Part shown: positions 17,735-24,913 of the stretch, piece after piece
How the letters are laid out: the number at the start of each line of letters is the position of its first letter
Position numbering within the stretch: position 1 is the first letter of the stretch
Assembly: GCA_017640445.1 (NCBI GenBank)
Contig: JAEPQQ010000025.1
Location: forward strand, 1 to 42,127
Reading direction: 5' to 3'
DNA length: 42,127 nucleotides
Source: Bacteroidia bacterium
GTDB taxonomy: Bacteria > Bacteroidota > Bacteroidia > NS11-12g > UBA9320
Translations under genes and position numbers: made by a program
The notes under the pieces: generated by a model
Databases searched by the model: none
What the model was told of the DNA's origin: nothing
What the model saw: only the letters and a program-made list of their open reading frames with translations

Positions 17735-18211
17735 TTATTCTTCAACGGTTCCTTCAGATGCTGAATATAGCAGCTTTAGAGAGTTCATTTTTCTCAATTC
17801 TTGTTTGATATCCTGGATCAAACCCATCTTTACCGTTTTGTCTGCTTTAATCGCAGTGGTTAGATAGTCACGAATACCTTCCGGTTTTTCGTTCTTTTTG
17901 AGTGTTATGTACGCCTGAACACCGTTAGAACCTTCAATTGTTCCGAACTTGTCGTCGAACTGAATCTTAGGTGTGGGTCCGTATTTCTGAACGTCAATCG
18001 GAGGACCTACCAGGATGTGGTTGATCCATGATTTCTTAACGATTTTTTCGGTTTCCGAAACAACAGGAACACCTGTCCGAACCAATACGGAAGGGTCACG
18101 CATTTTGGTAGCCACCATAAAGAAGAAAAGCAGCATAAATACGATATCCGGAAGTGACGAAGTATTGATCGCCGGTGATTCCTTTTTTCCTTCTTTTCTA
18201 AATTTTGACAT
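17735..18211 (-). CDS. exbD: ExbD/TolR-family proton-channel subunit (second copy)
   Basis: 158 residues. A basic N-terminus (MSKFRKEGKKE) is followed by one membrane helix, SSLPDIVFMLLFFFMV, carrying the single conserved membrane aspartate that carries protons in ExbD. The rest is a periplasmic domain. It is the last gene of the operon, 22 bp after the other exbD. The two ExbD proteins differ clearly in sequence and length, so they may form a heteromer with ExbB or serve different TonB proteins. Confidence 0.92.
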   Translation of the reverse strand: MSKFRKEGKKESPAINTSSLPDIVFMLLFFFMVATKMRDPSVLVRTGVPVVSETEKIVKKSWINHILVGPPIDVQKYGPTPKIQFDDKFGTIEGSNGVQAYITLKKNEKPEGIRDYLTTAIKADKTVKMGLIQDIKQELRKMNSLKLLYSASEGTVEE

Positions 18212-18233
18212 ATTCTACTCGTTATGGTTTGGA

Positions 18234-18779
18234 TTAGTACTCAACAGGCTCTGCCTCCGAAATCTTCATTGGGTACTTCTTCTTTACAGCCTTTTGCTCC
18301 TCGCCTTTGGCTATAAGGTCTTTATACGGTCGTCCGTATTTCTTTTTGGAGTACTCATCTCGTGCTTCGTTGTAGGCCCGAATCAACTCGTTGTATACCT
18401 GAACGTATCGCTCTACCGACGTGCCTCGGTCGTTCTTAAGAGAAACGATCGCTGCTTGAGAAGAGTCTGCAAAATTGGGGTCTCTCCCTTCATTTTGAAT
18501 GTGCTTCTTCGTCATCTCGGTAAGTGCCTCGATACGCAAAGGTTGTCGTTCTACCAACAATTGGTCGCCAGAGTTCACAAGTACTTCCAATACGTTACGA
18601 TCGTTTTGTTCCACTACTGGAGGCGGAACATTTGGATCTGGGTATGGAGGTAGTTGAACTCGAAGACCTTTCTGTTGGTCCATTGTTGTGGTTACCAGAA
18701 AGAAGACCAATAGCAAGAATGCTATATCCGCCATGGAACCGGCGTTAATTTCTGGTATACCTCTACTTTTTCGTCCCAT
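18234..18779 (-). CDS. exbD: ExbD/TolR-family proton-channel subunit (first copy)
   Basis: 181 residues. The motif GSMADIAFLLLVFFLVTTTM holds the membrane aspartate and single helix near residues 16-36. The periplasmic part (residues about 40-181) includes a Pro-rich stretch PPYPDPNVPPP and ends in a charged tail. The gene is 12 bp after the four-helix membrane protein and works with the ExbB homologue encoded upstream to energise TonB-dependent uptake. Confidence 0.93.
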   Translation of the reverse strand: MGRKSRGIPEINAGSMADIAFLLLVFFLVTTTMDQQKGLRVQLPPYPDPNVPPPVVEQNDRNVLEVLVNSGDQLLVERQPLRIEALTEMTKKHIQNEGRDPNFADSSQAAIVSLKNDRGTSVERYVQVYNELIRAYNEARDEYSKKKYGRPYKDLIAKGEEQKAVKKKYPMKISEAEPVEY

Positions 18780-18791
18780 GGTCTTACTGTA

Positions 18792-19208
18792 TTAGTCTAA
18801 GATTGATTTAACCCCAGATGCAATTGCAAGTACAACTGCAATACCACCCATAATCAGAGAAGCCCATACACCGGCTTCTGAGTTCTGAAGTGTCTCCAGG
18901 CTGATGTTCTTTTGCTCAAACGCTAATGGAACCGTGTCGGCTGCCAGGCTCTTACCTATGAAGAAAATGACTGCAAGCACTGCAATTCCTATTAGGAAGG
19001 AGATGGCACTTTTTGGCTTGGTGATGAGACCAATTACGGCAAGTAAAACCGCAGCAGCCACAGCAATGCCGGAGTAAACAACTCCTTGCCACACGCCAAA
19101 CTTAGCGCCTTCTATTTCGTCACCGCCATACACCTTGAACAGTACAATTACAAGCAGTACCAGAACAATAGCATAATATGCGAGTGTAATTATTTTTTTA
19201 GTGTTCAT
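18792..19208 (-). CDS. Four-helix inner-membrane protein of the exb operon
   Basis: 138 residues with four predicted membrane helices at about residues 5-27, 41-65, 70-92 and 110-133, joined by short loops. It has no motif I can assign to a known family. It sits 11 bp after the ExbB-like gene and 12 bp before exbD, so it is cotranscribed with the proton channel. A role as an accessory or assembly subunit is a guess from position. Confidence 0.8.
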   Translation of the reverse strand: MNTKKIITLAYYAIVLVLLVIVLFKVYGGDEIEGAKFGVWQGVVYSGIAVAAAVLLAVIGLITKPKSAISFLIGIAVLAVIFFIGKSLAADTVPLAFEQKNISLETLQNSEAGVWASLIMGGIAVVLAIASGVKSILD

Positions 19209-19219
19209 TGACGTGCGAA

Positions 19220-20080
19220 TTAGTTATTAGTTTTAACCACGTCATTCTTGATCAACATATCAACCAATCGGATGGAAGAGTCTTCCATGTTGTTAACGAT
19301 GGAATCGATCTTAGAAACGAGAAGGTTGTAGAATATTTGAAGAATAATCGCAACAATAAGACCCGCAACCGTGGTCAAAAGTGCAACTTTAATACCTTCG
19401 GCAACAATGGCAGGAGAGATATCACCTGCGTTCTGGATGTCGTCAAAGGCCTGAATCATACCAATTACCGTACCCATGAAACCAAGCATTGGTGCAAGTG
19501 CGATAAACAAGGAGATCCATACAAGTCCTTTTTCCAACTGACCCATTTGAACCGATCCGTAAGAAACAACCGACTTTTCAACCTGGTCAAGACCTTCGTC
19601 TGCGCGGTCAAGCCCCTGATAAAAGATACTCGCAACAGGTCCTGCGGTGCTTCGTGCTACCTCTTTGGCAGACTCGATACCACCAGAAACAAGCGCATCT
19701 TCAACACGTTGGATGAATTTTTCTGAGTTTGTCGTAATGGTGAACAAAGAGATCAGTCTCTCAATTACAATGGCAAGACCAAGGATAAGACACAACAAAG
19801 GAAGTGTCATAAATCCAGCACCACCTTCAATAAATTTATCTCGAATTACCGAAATACCTTCACCTTTCTCGTCAGAGTCTTCCTCGTCAGCTTTTGCAAC
19901 CGGTGCGCTTTCTTCGCTTGAAGCGTCTTCAGTAGCATCTACGGCAGGTTCTTCGTTCTCTGCCGGAGCAGTTTCTTCCGTTTGTGCAGCTTCGGAAGAG
20001 TCAGGAGATTGAGCAAATGCGTTCATGTTGATACTCAAGAACATGGCAAGTGCCAGAATAAATACAATCGGTTTTTTCAT
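19220..20080 (-). CDS. exbB: ExbB/TolQ/MotA-type proton-channel protein with acidic extension
   Basis: 286 residues. A cleavable-looking signal peptide (to AFAQ, residue 24) is followed by an Ala/Glu/Asp-rich stretch (about 25-75), which is unusual for ExbB. The core follows: a first helix near FMTLPLLCLILGLAIVIERL and the two long helices of the MotA/TolQ/ExbB domain, LVWISLFIALAPMLGFMGTV and KVALLTTVAGLIVAIILQIF. With ExbD it forms the inner-membrane motor that uses the proton gradient to drive TonB. It is the first gene of the operon. The start fits the signal peptide, and a TATTTTTG element lies 38 bp upstream. Confidence 0.93.
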   Translation of the reverse strand: MKKPIVFILALAMFLSINMNAFAQSPDSSEAAQTEETAPAENEEPAVDATEDASSEESAPVAKADEEDSDEKGEGISVIRDKFIEGGAGFMTLPLLCLILGLAIVIERLISLFTITTNSEKFIQRVEDALVSGGIESAKEVARSTAGPVASIFYQGLDRADEGLDQVEKSVVSYGSVQMGQLEKGLVWISLFIALAPMLGFMGTVIGMIQAFDDIQNAGDISPAIVAEGIKVALLTTVAGLIVAIILQIFYNLLVSKIDSIVNNMEDSSIRLVDMLIKNDVVKTNN

Positions 20081-20117
20081 TATTTCAGATCTTATTTATA
20101 GATTTTTTGACTATGGG

Positions 20118-20125
20118 CAAAAATA
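20118..20125 (-). promoter_or_regulatory. Candidate -7 element of the exb operon
   Basis: On the minus strand this reads TATTTTTG, a perfect TAnnTTTG, 38 bases before the ExbB-like ATG. A TTG lies 24 bases further upstream, slightly beyond the usual spacing. Confidence 0.4.
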
Positions 20126-20230
20126 GAAAAAGTTTAACATATCCCTTATCAATTCTAAATCAAATTAAATTTAAGGTTTGACGCCATTAAAAGAATGCGC
20201 AAGCTCCATTTTTATTATGATTTTAAGGTC

Positions 20231-20238
20231 TATGTTTG
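20231..20238 (+). promoter_or_regulatory. Candidate -7 element of radA
   Basis: TATGTTTG matches TAnnTTTG exactly and lies 33 bases before the radA ATG. There is no convincing -33 element. Confidence 0.35.
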
Positions 20239-20270
20239 AGGAACCAACCAGTTGAATTTACGAACGGAAA

Positions 20271-21641
20271 ATGGCGAAATCTAAAACGGTCTTTTTTTGT
20301 CAAAATTGTGGCGCTTCATCTTCCAAGTGGATAGGGAACTGCCCCAGTTGCAAGCAGTGGAACACCTATGTTGAAGAAGTGGTGGAGAAGAGTACGGTTC
20401 AACACGTTCCGGCATGGGTAGACACCGGGAACAACAAACCACAGAAAGCAGACCCCAAACCCATTTCTTCCCTGAATTCAGGGCCAGAGCAGCGGATTAA
20501 GACAACCGACGAGGAGCTTAATCGGGTTCTTGGAGGTGGAATTGTGTTAGGTAGTTTGGTCCTTATTGGAGGTGAACCGGGAATCGGGAAATCAACACTG
20601 ATGCTTCAAACGGCACTCAAAACAAAGTACAAGGTGTTGTACGTAAGCGGAGAGGAAAGCGAGAACCAACTCAAAATGCGGGCCGACCGGATTGGTATTG
20701 ACAACGATGAGTGTTTTATTCTTTCTGCCACTGAAATTCAGGAGATATTCAAACAAGTAAAGAAAGTAAAGCCACATTTACTTGTGGTTGATTCGGTTCA
20801 AACGCTATTCAGTAAAAGCATTGAATCAACACCAGGCAGTATATCACAGATCAGAGAGTGTACTGGTCAGTTGTTGCGTTATGCCAAAGAGAGCAATACG
20901 CCTGTTATGCTGATTGGTCATATAACCAAAGATGGTCAGATTGCAGGGCCCAAGGTGCTGGAACACATGGTTGATACCGTTCTGCAGTTTGAAGGTGACC
21001 GACACCATGTTTACCGCATACTGCGTGCGGTGAAGAATAGATTTGGGTCGGCTTCTGAGATGGGTATCTATGAAATGGCCGGACAAGGACTAAGGGAAGT
21101 TTCGAACCCCTCTGAGGTGTTGATCTCCAATCGGGAACAGCTTTTATCGGGCATATCCATCACAGCGGCTATTGAAGGAGTGCGTCCCCTGATGATTGAA
21201 ACACAGGCGTTGGTTAGTACTGCAGTTTACGGAACACCGCAACGGAACTCAAACGGTTACGATTTGCGAAGACTCAATATGTTGTTAGCGGTTCTTGAAA
21301 AAAGATGCGGCTTCAAACTAGGTGCTCAAGATGTATTTGTGAATATCGCTGGCGGATTAAAGCTTGACGATCCGGGAACAGATCTTGGAATTGCTGCTGC
21401 CATTCTTTCATCGTACGAGAATATTCCGTTACCCAGTTTTACAGCCTTTGTTGGTGAGATTGGTCTATCGGGAGAGGTGCGCGCATCCCGACGAATGGAT
21501 CAACGTATAGCGGAGGCGGAGAAGCTGGGTTTTGAAGAGATTTTGGTGCACGCCGGAAGTGTCAAAAATCTACGCCCCGACTCCATAAAACTTGTTGGGG
21601 TCAGAAACATTATGGAAGTGGCGGAGTATCTCTTTGGTTAA
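20271..21641 (+). CDS. radA: DNA repair protein RadA/Sms
   Basis: 456 residues, full length. The N-terminal zinc finger has C10, C13, C24 and C27. The RecA-like ATPase has Walker A GGEPGIGKST near residue 97, and the RadA signature KNRFG lies about residue 253. The C-terminal third is the Lon-protease-like domain (DVFVNIAGGLKLDDPGTDLG). RadA is a DnaB-type helicase that drives branch migration in recombinational repair. It is a single gene, convergent with the AlgJ-like gene, with three bases between the stops. Confidence 0.97.
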   Translation: MAKSKTVFFCQNCGASSSKWIGNCPSCKQWNTYVEEVVEKSTVQHVPAWVDTGNNKPQKADPKPISSLNSGPEQRIKTTDEELNRVLGGGIVLGSLVLIGGEPGIGKSTLMLQTALKTKYKVLYVSGEESENQLKMRADRIGIDNDECFILSATEIQEIFKQVKKVKPHLLVVDSVQTLFSKSIESTPGSISQIRECTGQLLRYAKESNTPVMLIGHITKDGQIAGPKVLEHMVDTVLQFEGDRHHVYRILRAVKNRFGSASEMGIYEMAGQGLREVSNPSEVLISNREQLLSGISITAAIEGVRPLMIETQALVSTAVYGTPQRNSNGYDLRRLNMLLAVLEKRCGFKLGAQDVFVNIAGGLKLDDPGTDLGIAAAILSSYENIPLPSFTAFVGEIGLSGEVRASRRMDQRIAEAEKLGFEEILVHAGSVKNLRPDSIKLVGVRNIMEVAEYLFG

Positions 21642-21644
21642 GAA

Positions 21645-22766
21645 TTAAAAGTAAAGGTCGAAAGCGGCTTCAACGAATCCAAAGCCAAACCGGTCCAGGG
21701 TGGCGTCGGTTTGCAAAAGAACAATTACATCTTTTGATTCAATTGCCGCCTTAAGGTCTAGATCATCTACCATTAAGCCGTCCTCAAAGTACTGCGGATA
21801 TACCTGCTTGAAATAATACCAAAACTCACCCTCGCTTCCACTACTGCTCAACCCTATGTCGAAAAGGCCCCAGTAGTAACTATCCGCAATTACAGCGGTT
21901 TTAAGTCGGTTTGAACTATCTGTAACCCAATCGTATTTCGGGTACATCATAGGAAATCGATTTAATGGGTACATGAGATTCATTCCATCTTCCACGTCGG
22001 CATCCGAACCTTGTGTTTCTGTAGTAACGATACCCTTCTCCCAGTTAAGACAGGGAGCGTTGGAGGAGTTGTTATACCAGTATTTTAGCAGAGAATCAGT
22101 TGCTAATACCATTCCATATTTGCTCCAGTGAATTCCGGTTAATGGGAACAATGGGTAAGAGCTGGTGTCTTTCATCGACCTAACCCACGTATGAAGATCG
22201 ATGTACGAAAACTGCAGGGAATCGAAGTAGTGTTTAAATCGTTGGTAGTTGGTGTTGGAGGTTTGGTATTTCTTGTAATAGTCGGGAATGTACTCTGGAA
22301 AGTAACTAGCCTTGCCCGGAGCGAATACCATTTGCAGATCAACACCTAATGCCTCCAACGTGTCATGAAGCATTTGCATTTTTTTCGAGTAAGCGAGAAC
22401 CAGAGAATCACCGAGAAAATCCATTCCTAAATGGGCTTCGATATATGGAGTTTCATACAGGCAATTGTTCTTTCCAACTATAACGTATTGTGCATTGGCT
22501 CTGTTAAAGAGGTTGAGGTCGAGCTGGTTAATGGCACGAACCAGCGGCGTTCGGAAACCAAAAGAGTCGGTACAATAGTTTGCAGCTTTCTTTTGGTAAT
22601 CGCCAGAAAGCCACGACTGCAAAGTAATGGGGGGTTTCTGACTGGAACGCGCAGCACCTTTTAGCGAGGTGTATTCAACCAGATTCAAGTTTCGCTGAAG
22701 CATCGGTACAAAGAGAATCAGACCGATGAATATAGAATACAGGCGATATGTTTTTGACTTGATCAA
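21645..22766 (-). CDS. AlgJ/AlgX-like SGNH acetyltransferase partner
   Basis: 373 residues. An N-terminal membrane anchor (YSIFIGLILFVPML) is followed by an SGNH-hydrolase-like periplasmic domain. The AlgX/AlgJ-type motif appears as TGIHWSKYGM, where the usual TDTHW aspartate is replaced by glycine, and VIADSYYWG may hold the nucleophile serine. The start is TTG at 22766, overlapping the MBOAT stop by 4 bp as TTGA; a later ATG would cut the anchor. Such proteins take acyl groups exported by an MBOAT partner and add them to an extracellular polysaccharide. The substrate is unknown. No polysaccharide synthase is visible in the window. Confidence 0.8.
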   Translation of the reverse strand: MIKSKTYRLYSIFIGLILFVPMLQRNLNLVEYTSLKGAARSSQKPPITLQSWLSGDYQKKAANYCTDSFGFRTPLVRAINQLDLNLFNRANAQYVIVGKNNCLYETPYIEAHLGMDFLGDSLVLAYSKKMQMLHDTLEALGVDLQMVFAPGKASYFPEYIPDYYKKYQTSNTNYQRFKHYFDSLQFSYIDLHTWVRSMKDTSSYPLFPLTGIHWSKYGMVLATDSLLKYWYNNSSNAPCLNWEKGIVTTETQGSDADVEDGMNLMYPLNRFPMMYPKYDWVTDSSNRLKTAVIADSYYWGLFDIGLSSSGSEGEFWYYFKQVYPQYFEDGLMVDDLDLKAAIESKDVIVLLQTDATLDRFGFGFVEAAFDLYF

Positions 22767-24178
22767 AAGCGGAAGTAAATAAATGGATTAAAGGCACCTG
22801 TAGACAAACTTGCAACGCTCCATACAAAAATGACCATAGCCAGTACGAAGTAAATCAAAAGAGACCTGATTGCATAGTCCTGATTGTAGAAGTGTTTGCG
22901 CCATCTGGCACCCCGTCCAGATAGTGTTACAAAGGAGAAAAATACAGAAATGAGCAGAACCGTTATGAGTTTTGCATTGTGCGCCTGTAAAGGTGTGGTG
23001 CCATTAAATGAGAACAATTGTGCATAGAACTCTTGTGCGTGGCCGAGATTTTCAATGCGAAATATTACCCATCCCAACGCAACAATCAAAAAGGTAATAA
23101 ACACGCGTGGTAGTCTCATTTTTGTTGATCTGGACAAGCCGGTAAGTCGCTCCAAAACCAGAAAGAATCCATGAAAAACACCCCAGAGCACAAAATTCCA
23201 ACTGGCTCCGTGCCAGAGACCCGAAAGCACAAACACCAGAAACAGGTTACGGTAGGTGCGTCCTACACCTGAGCGATTCCCACCCAGTGGGAGATATAAG
23301 TAATCGCGCATGAAACCACCAAGGGTTATGTGCCATTTACGCCAGAAGTCGGTAATGGAGACCGCTGTATACGGTGATTCAAAATTTTCTGGAAACCGAA
23401 AGCCCAGCATTTTACCCAAACCGATGGCCATATCCGAGTATCCTGCAAAGTCAAAGTAAATTTGAAACGTATAGCACAAAATTCCAAACCATGCTACCGT
23501 GGAAGAGAGTTGGTTTGGTGGGAGGCTCATAATGGCATCCGCTGCAATGGCCAAAGTGTTAGCCAGCAGCACCTTTTTACCTAACCCAATGGAAAATCGA
23601 ATGAATCCCTCTACCAGATTTTTGCTTGTGAGAACCCGGTTTACCAGTTGTTTTGAAATGCTGCTAAAACGTACAATTGGTCCTGCAATAAGCTGAGGAA
23701 ACATCATGATGTACAAGACATAATCCGAAACCCGGTCCAGCGGTTTTTCGTTTCTTCGATAAATGTCGATAGAGTAGGTTAGTGTTTGAAACGTATAAAA
23801 CGATATACCTATTGGGAGTATGATTTGGGAAAGTGGAATTTCCCCCAAGCCCATGGTAGTCAAAACTTCGTTGATATTGTCAACAAAGAAGTTCGCGTAC
23901 TTGAAATAAACGAGCAGGCCCAGGTTGAGAGTAATAGAAAGTGCCAGCCACCGTTTGCGTTTGTGCTCTTCGCTTGCCACATGGAGTTGTCGAACTATGT
24001 AAAAGTCAATTATCGTGGAAGCCAGTAAAACGAATACAAACTTAGGGGCACCCCAGGCATAAAAGACGACACTGCCAGCCAACAGCCAATAGTTTCGAAA
24101 ACGGTTTGGCGTTAGTATGTATACGAGTAGGAATAACGGGAGGAAGTAAAATAGAAACGTGACTCCGCTAAAAACCAT
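22763..24178 (-). CDS. MBOAT-family membrane O-acyltransferase, AlgI-like
   Basis: 471 residues with about ten or more membrane helices. The AlgI-type opening MVFSGVTFLFYFLPLFLL is present, as are SITDFWRKWHITLGGFMRDY and SGLWHGASWNF, which carries the catalytic histidine of the family. The enzyme passes acyl groups, usually acetyl, across the inner membrane to a periplasmic partner, here the coupled AlgJ-like protein. It starts nine bases after the second LytTR regulator, placing surface-polymer acylation under the same operon as its signalling genes. Confidence 0.92.
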   Translation of the reverse strand: MVFSGVTFLFYFLPLFLLVYILTPNRFRNYWLLAGSVVFYAWGAPKFVFVLLASTIIDFYIVRQLHVASEEHKRKRWLALSITLNLGLLVYFKYANFFVDNINEVLTTMGLGEIPLSQIILPIGISFYTFQTLTYSIDIYRRNEKPLDRVSDYVLYIMMFPQLIAGPIVRFSSISKQLVNRVLTSKNLVEGFIRFSIGLGKKVLLANTLAIAADAIMSLPPNQLSSTVAWFGILCYTFQIYFDFAGYSDMAIGLGKMLGFRFPENFESPYTAVSITDFWRKWHITLGGFMRDYLYLPLGGNRSGVGRTYRNLFLVFVLSGLWHGASWNFVLWGVFHGFFLVLERLTGLSRSTKMRLPRVFITFLIVALGWVIFRIENLGHAQEFYAQLFSFNGTTPLQAHNAKLITVLLISVFFSFVTLSGRGARWRKHFYNQDYAIRSLLIYFVLAMVIFVWSVASLSTGAFNPFIYFRF

Positions 24179-24187
24179 AGACGTGTA

Positions 24188-24913
24188 TTACCTTAGGAGG
24201 TCCAGAAGCGATTTTGCGTCGGATGTTTCAATGGAAATTTGTTGTCCGTTGTGAAACACCAATTTGCGTCTGGAAGCCTCGTTGTGCTTAACCTGATCGG
24301 CATTAACCAGGTGGTTTGCACCAACTTTTCGAAAACGATCGCTTACAATTATATCTTCAAATTCCGAGATATTCCGTTTACTGTCAACACTTTGTTTGTC
24401 GGTAAAGTAAATTCGGGTTCCGTAGTCGGTTTTTTCGATATACGTTATTTCTTCAACGGGTGTAAACATCAAACCTGAAGCCGTTATGACTGGTATTTTG
24501 GTAAACTTACTTTTTAGAATACCATTTACCATTTGGTAGGCACGGTTCATGTTTGTTTTCCGCTTTATCACATCCTTTACGGCTTGTTGAAGTTCGTCAA
24601 TATCGAGTGGCTTAAACAGACAGGTAATTCCAGAGTAACGAAGGGCTTTAATGGAGTATTCGTCATATGCCGTAACAAAGATGATATCGAAGTTGATTTC
24701 ATCCAGTTGTTGAAGTATCTGGAAGGAATCCCCTTCTTTTAGGCTGATGTCGAGAAACACCAGGCCGGGATTGTGAGTCCGAATGGACTCCAGTGCCCCT
24801 TTGATATCTTCGGCGGTGTCTACAACGTTTACTTCCGGGCAGAAGGCGCCAATGAGTGTTTTGATCACCTCACGGCTCTTTAGTTCATCATCTACAACAA
24901 TTGCGTTAAGCAT
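24188..24913 (-). CDS. LytTR-family response regulator with divergent DNA-binding domain
   Basis: 241 residues from ATG 24913, which overlaps the kinase stop by 8 bp; the frame also allows a TTG four codons earlier. The receiver domain (1-120) has acidic D8/D9, phosphoacceptor D55 in LVFLDISLKE, Thr in VTAYD and Lys in LFKPLD. The C-terminal LytTR domain is recognisable (EEITYIEKTDYGTRIYF) but unusual. The FRVHKSYLI-type recognition block becomes FRKVGANHLVN, and the basic SKRRK block becomes ETSDAK. DNA binding may therefore differ or be weakened compared with the first regulator. Confidence 0.9.
   Translation of the reverse strand: MLNAIVVDDELKSREVIKTLIGAFCPEVNVVDTAEDIKGALESIRTHNPGLVFLDISLKEGDSFQILQQLDEINFDIIFVTAYDEYSIKALRYSGITCLFKPLDIDELQQAVKDVIKRKTNMNRAYQMVNGILKSKFTKIPVITASGLMFTPVEEITYIEKTDYGTRIYFTDKQSVDSKRNISEFEDIIVSDRFRKVGANHLVNADQVKHNEASRRKLVFHNGQQISIETSDAKSLLDLLR

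Noticed and set aside
18015..18653. Open frame of 212 codons on the plus strand
   Set aside because: It is antisense to the two exbD genes, has atypical composition for this genome and no start signal; the exbD frames explain the region.
19208..19726. Open frame of 172 codons on the plus strand
   Set aside because: It lies entirely opposite the ExbB-like gene and has no family features.
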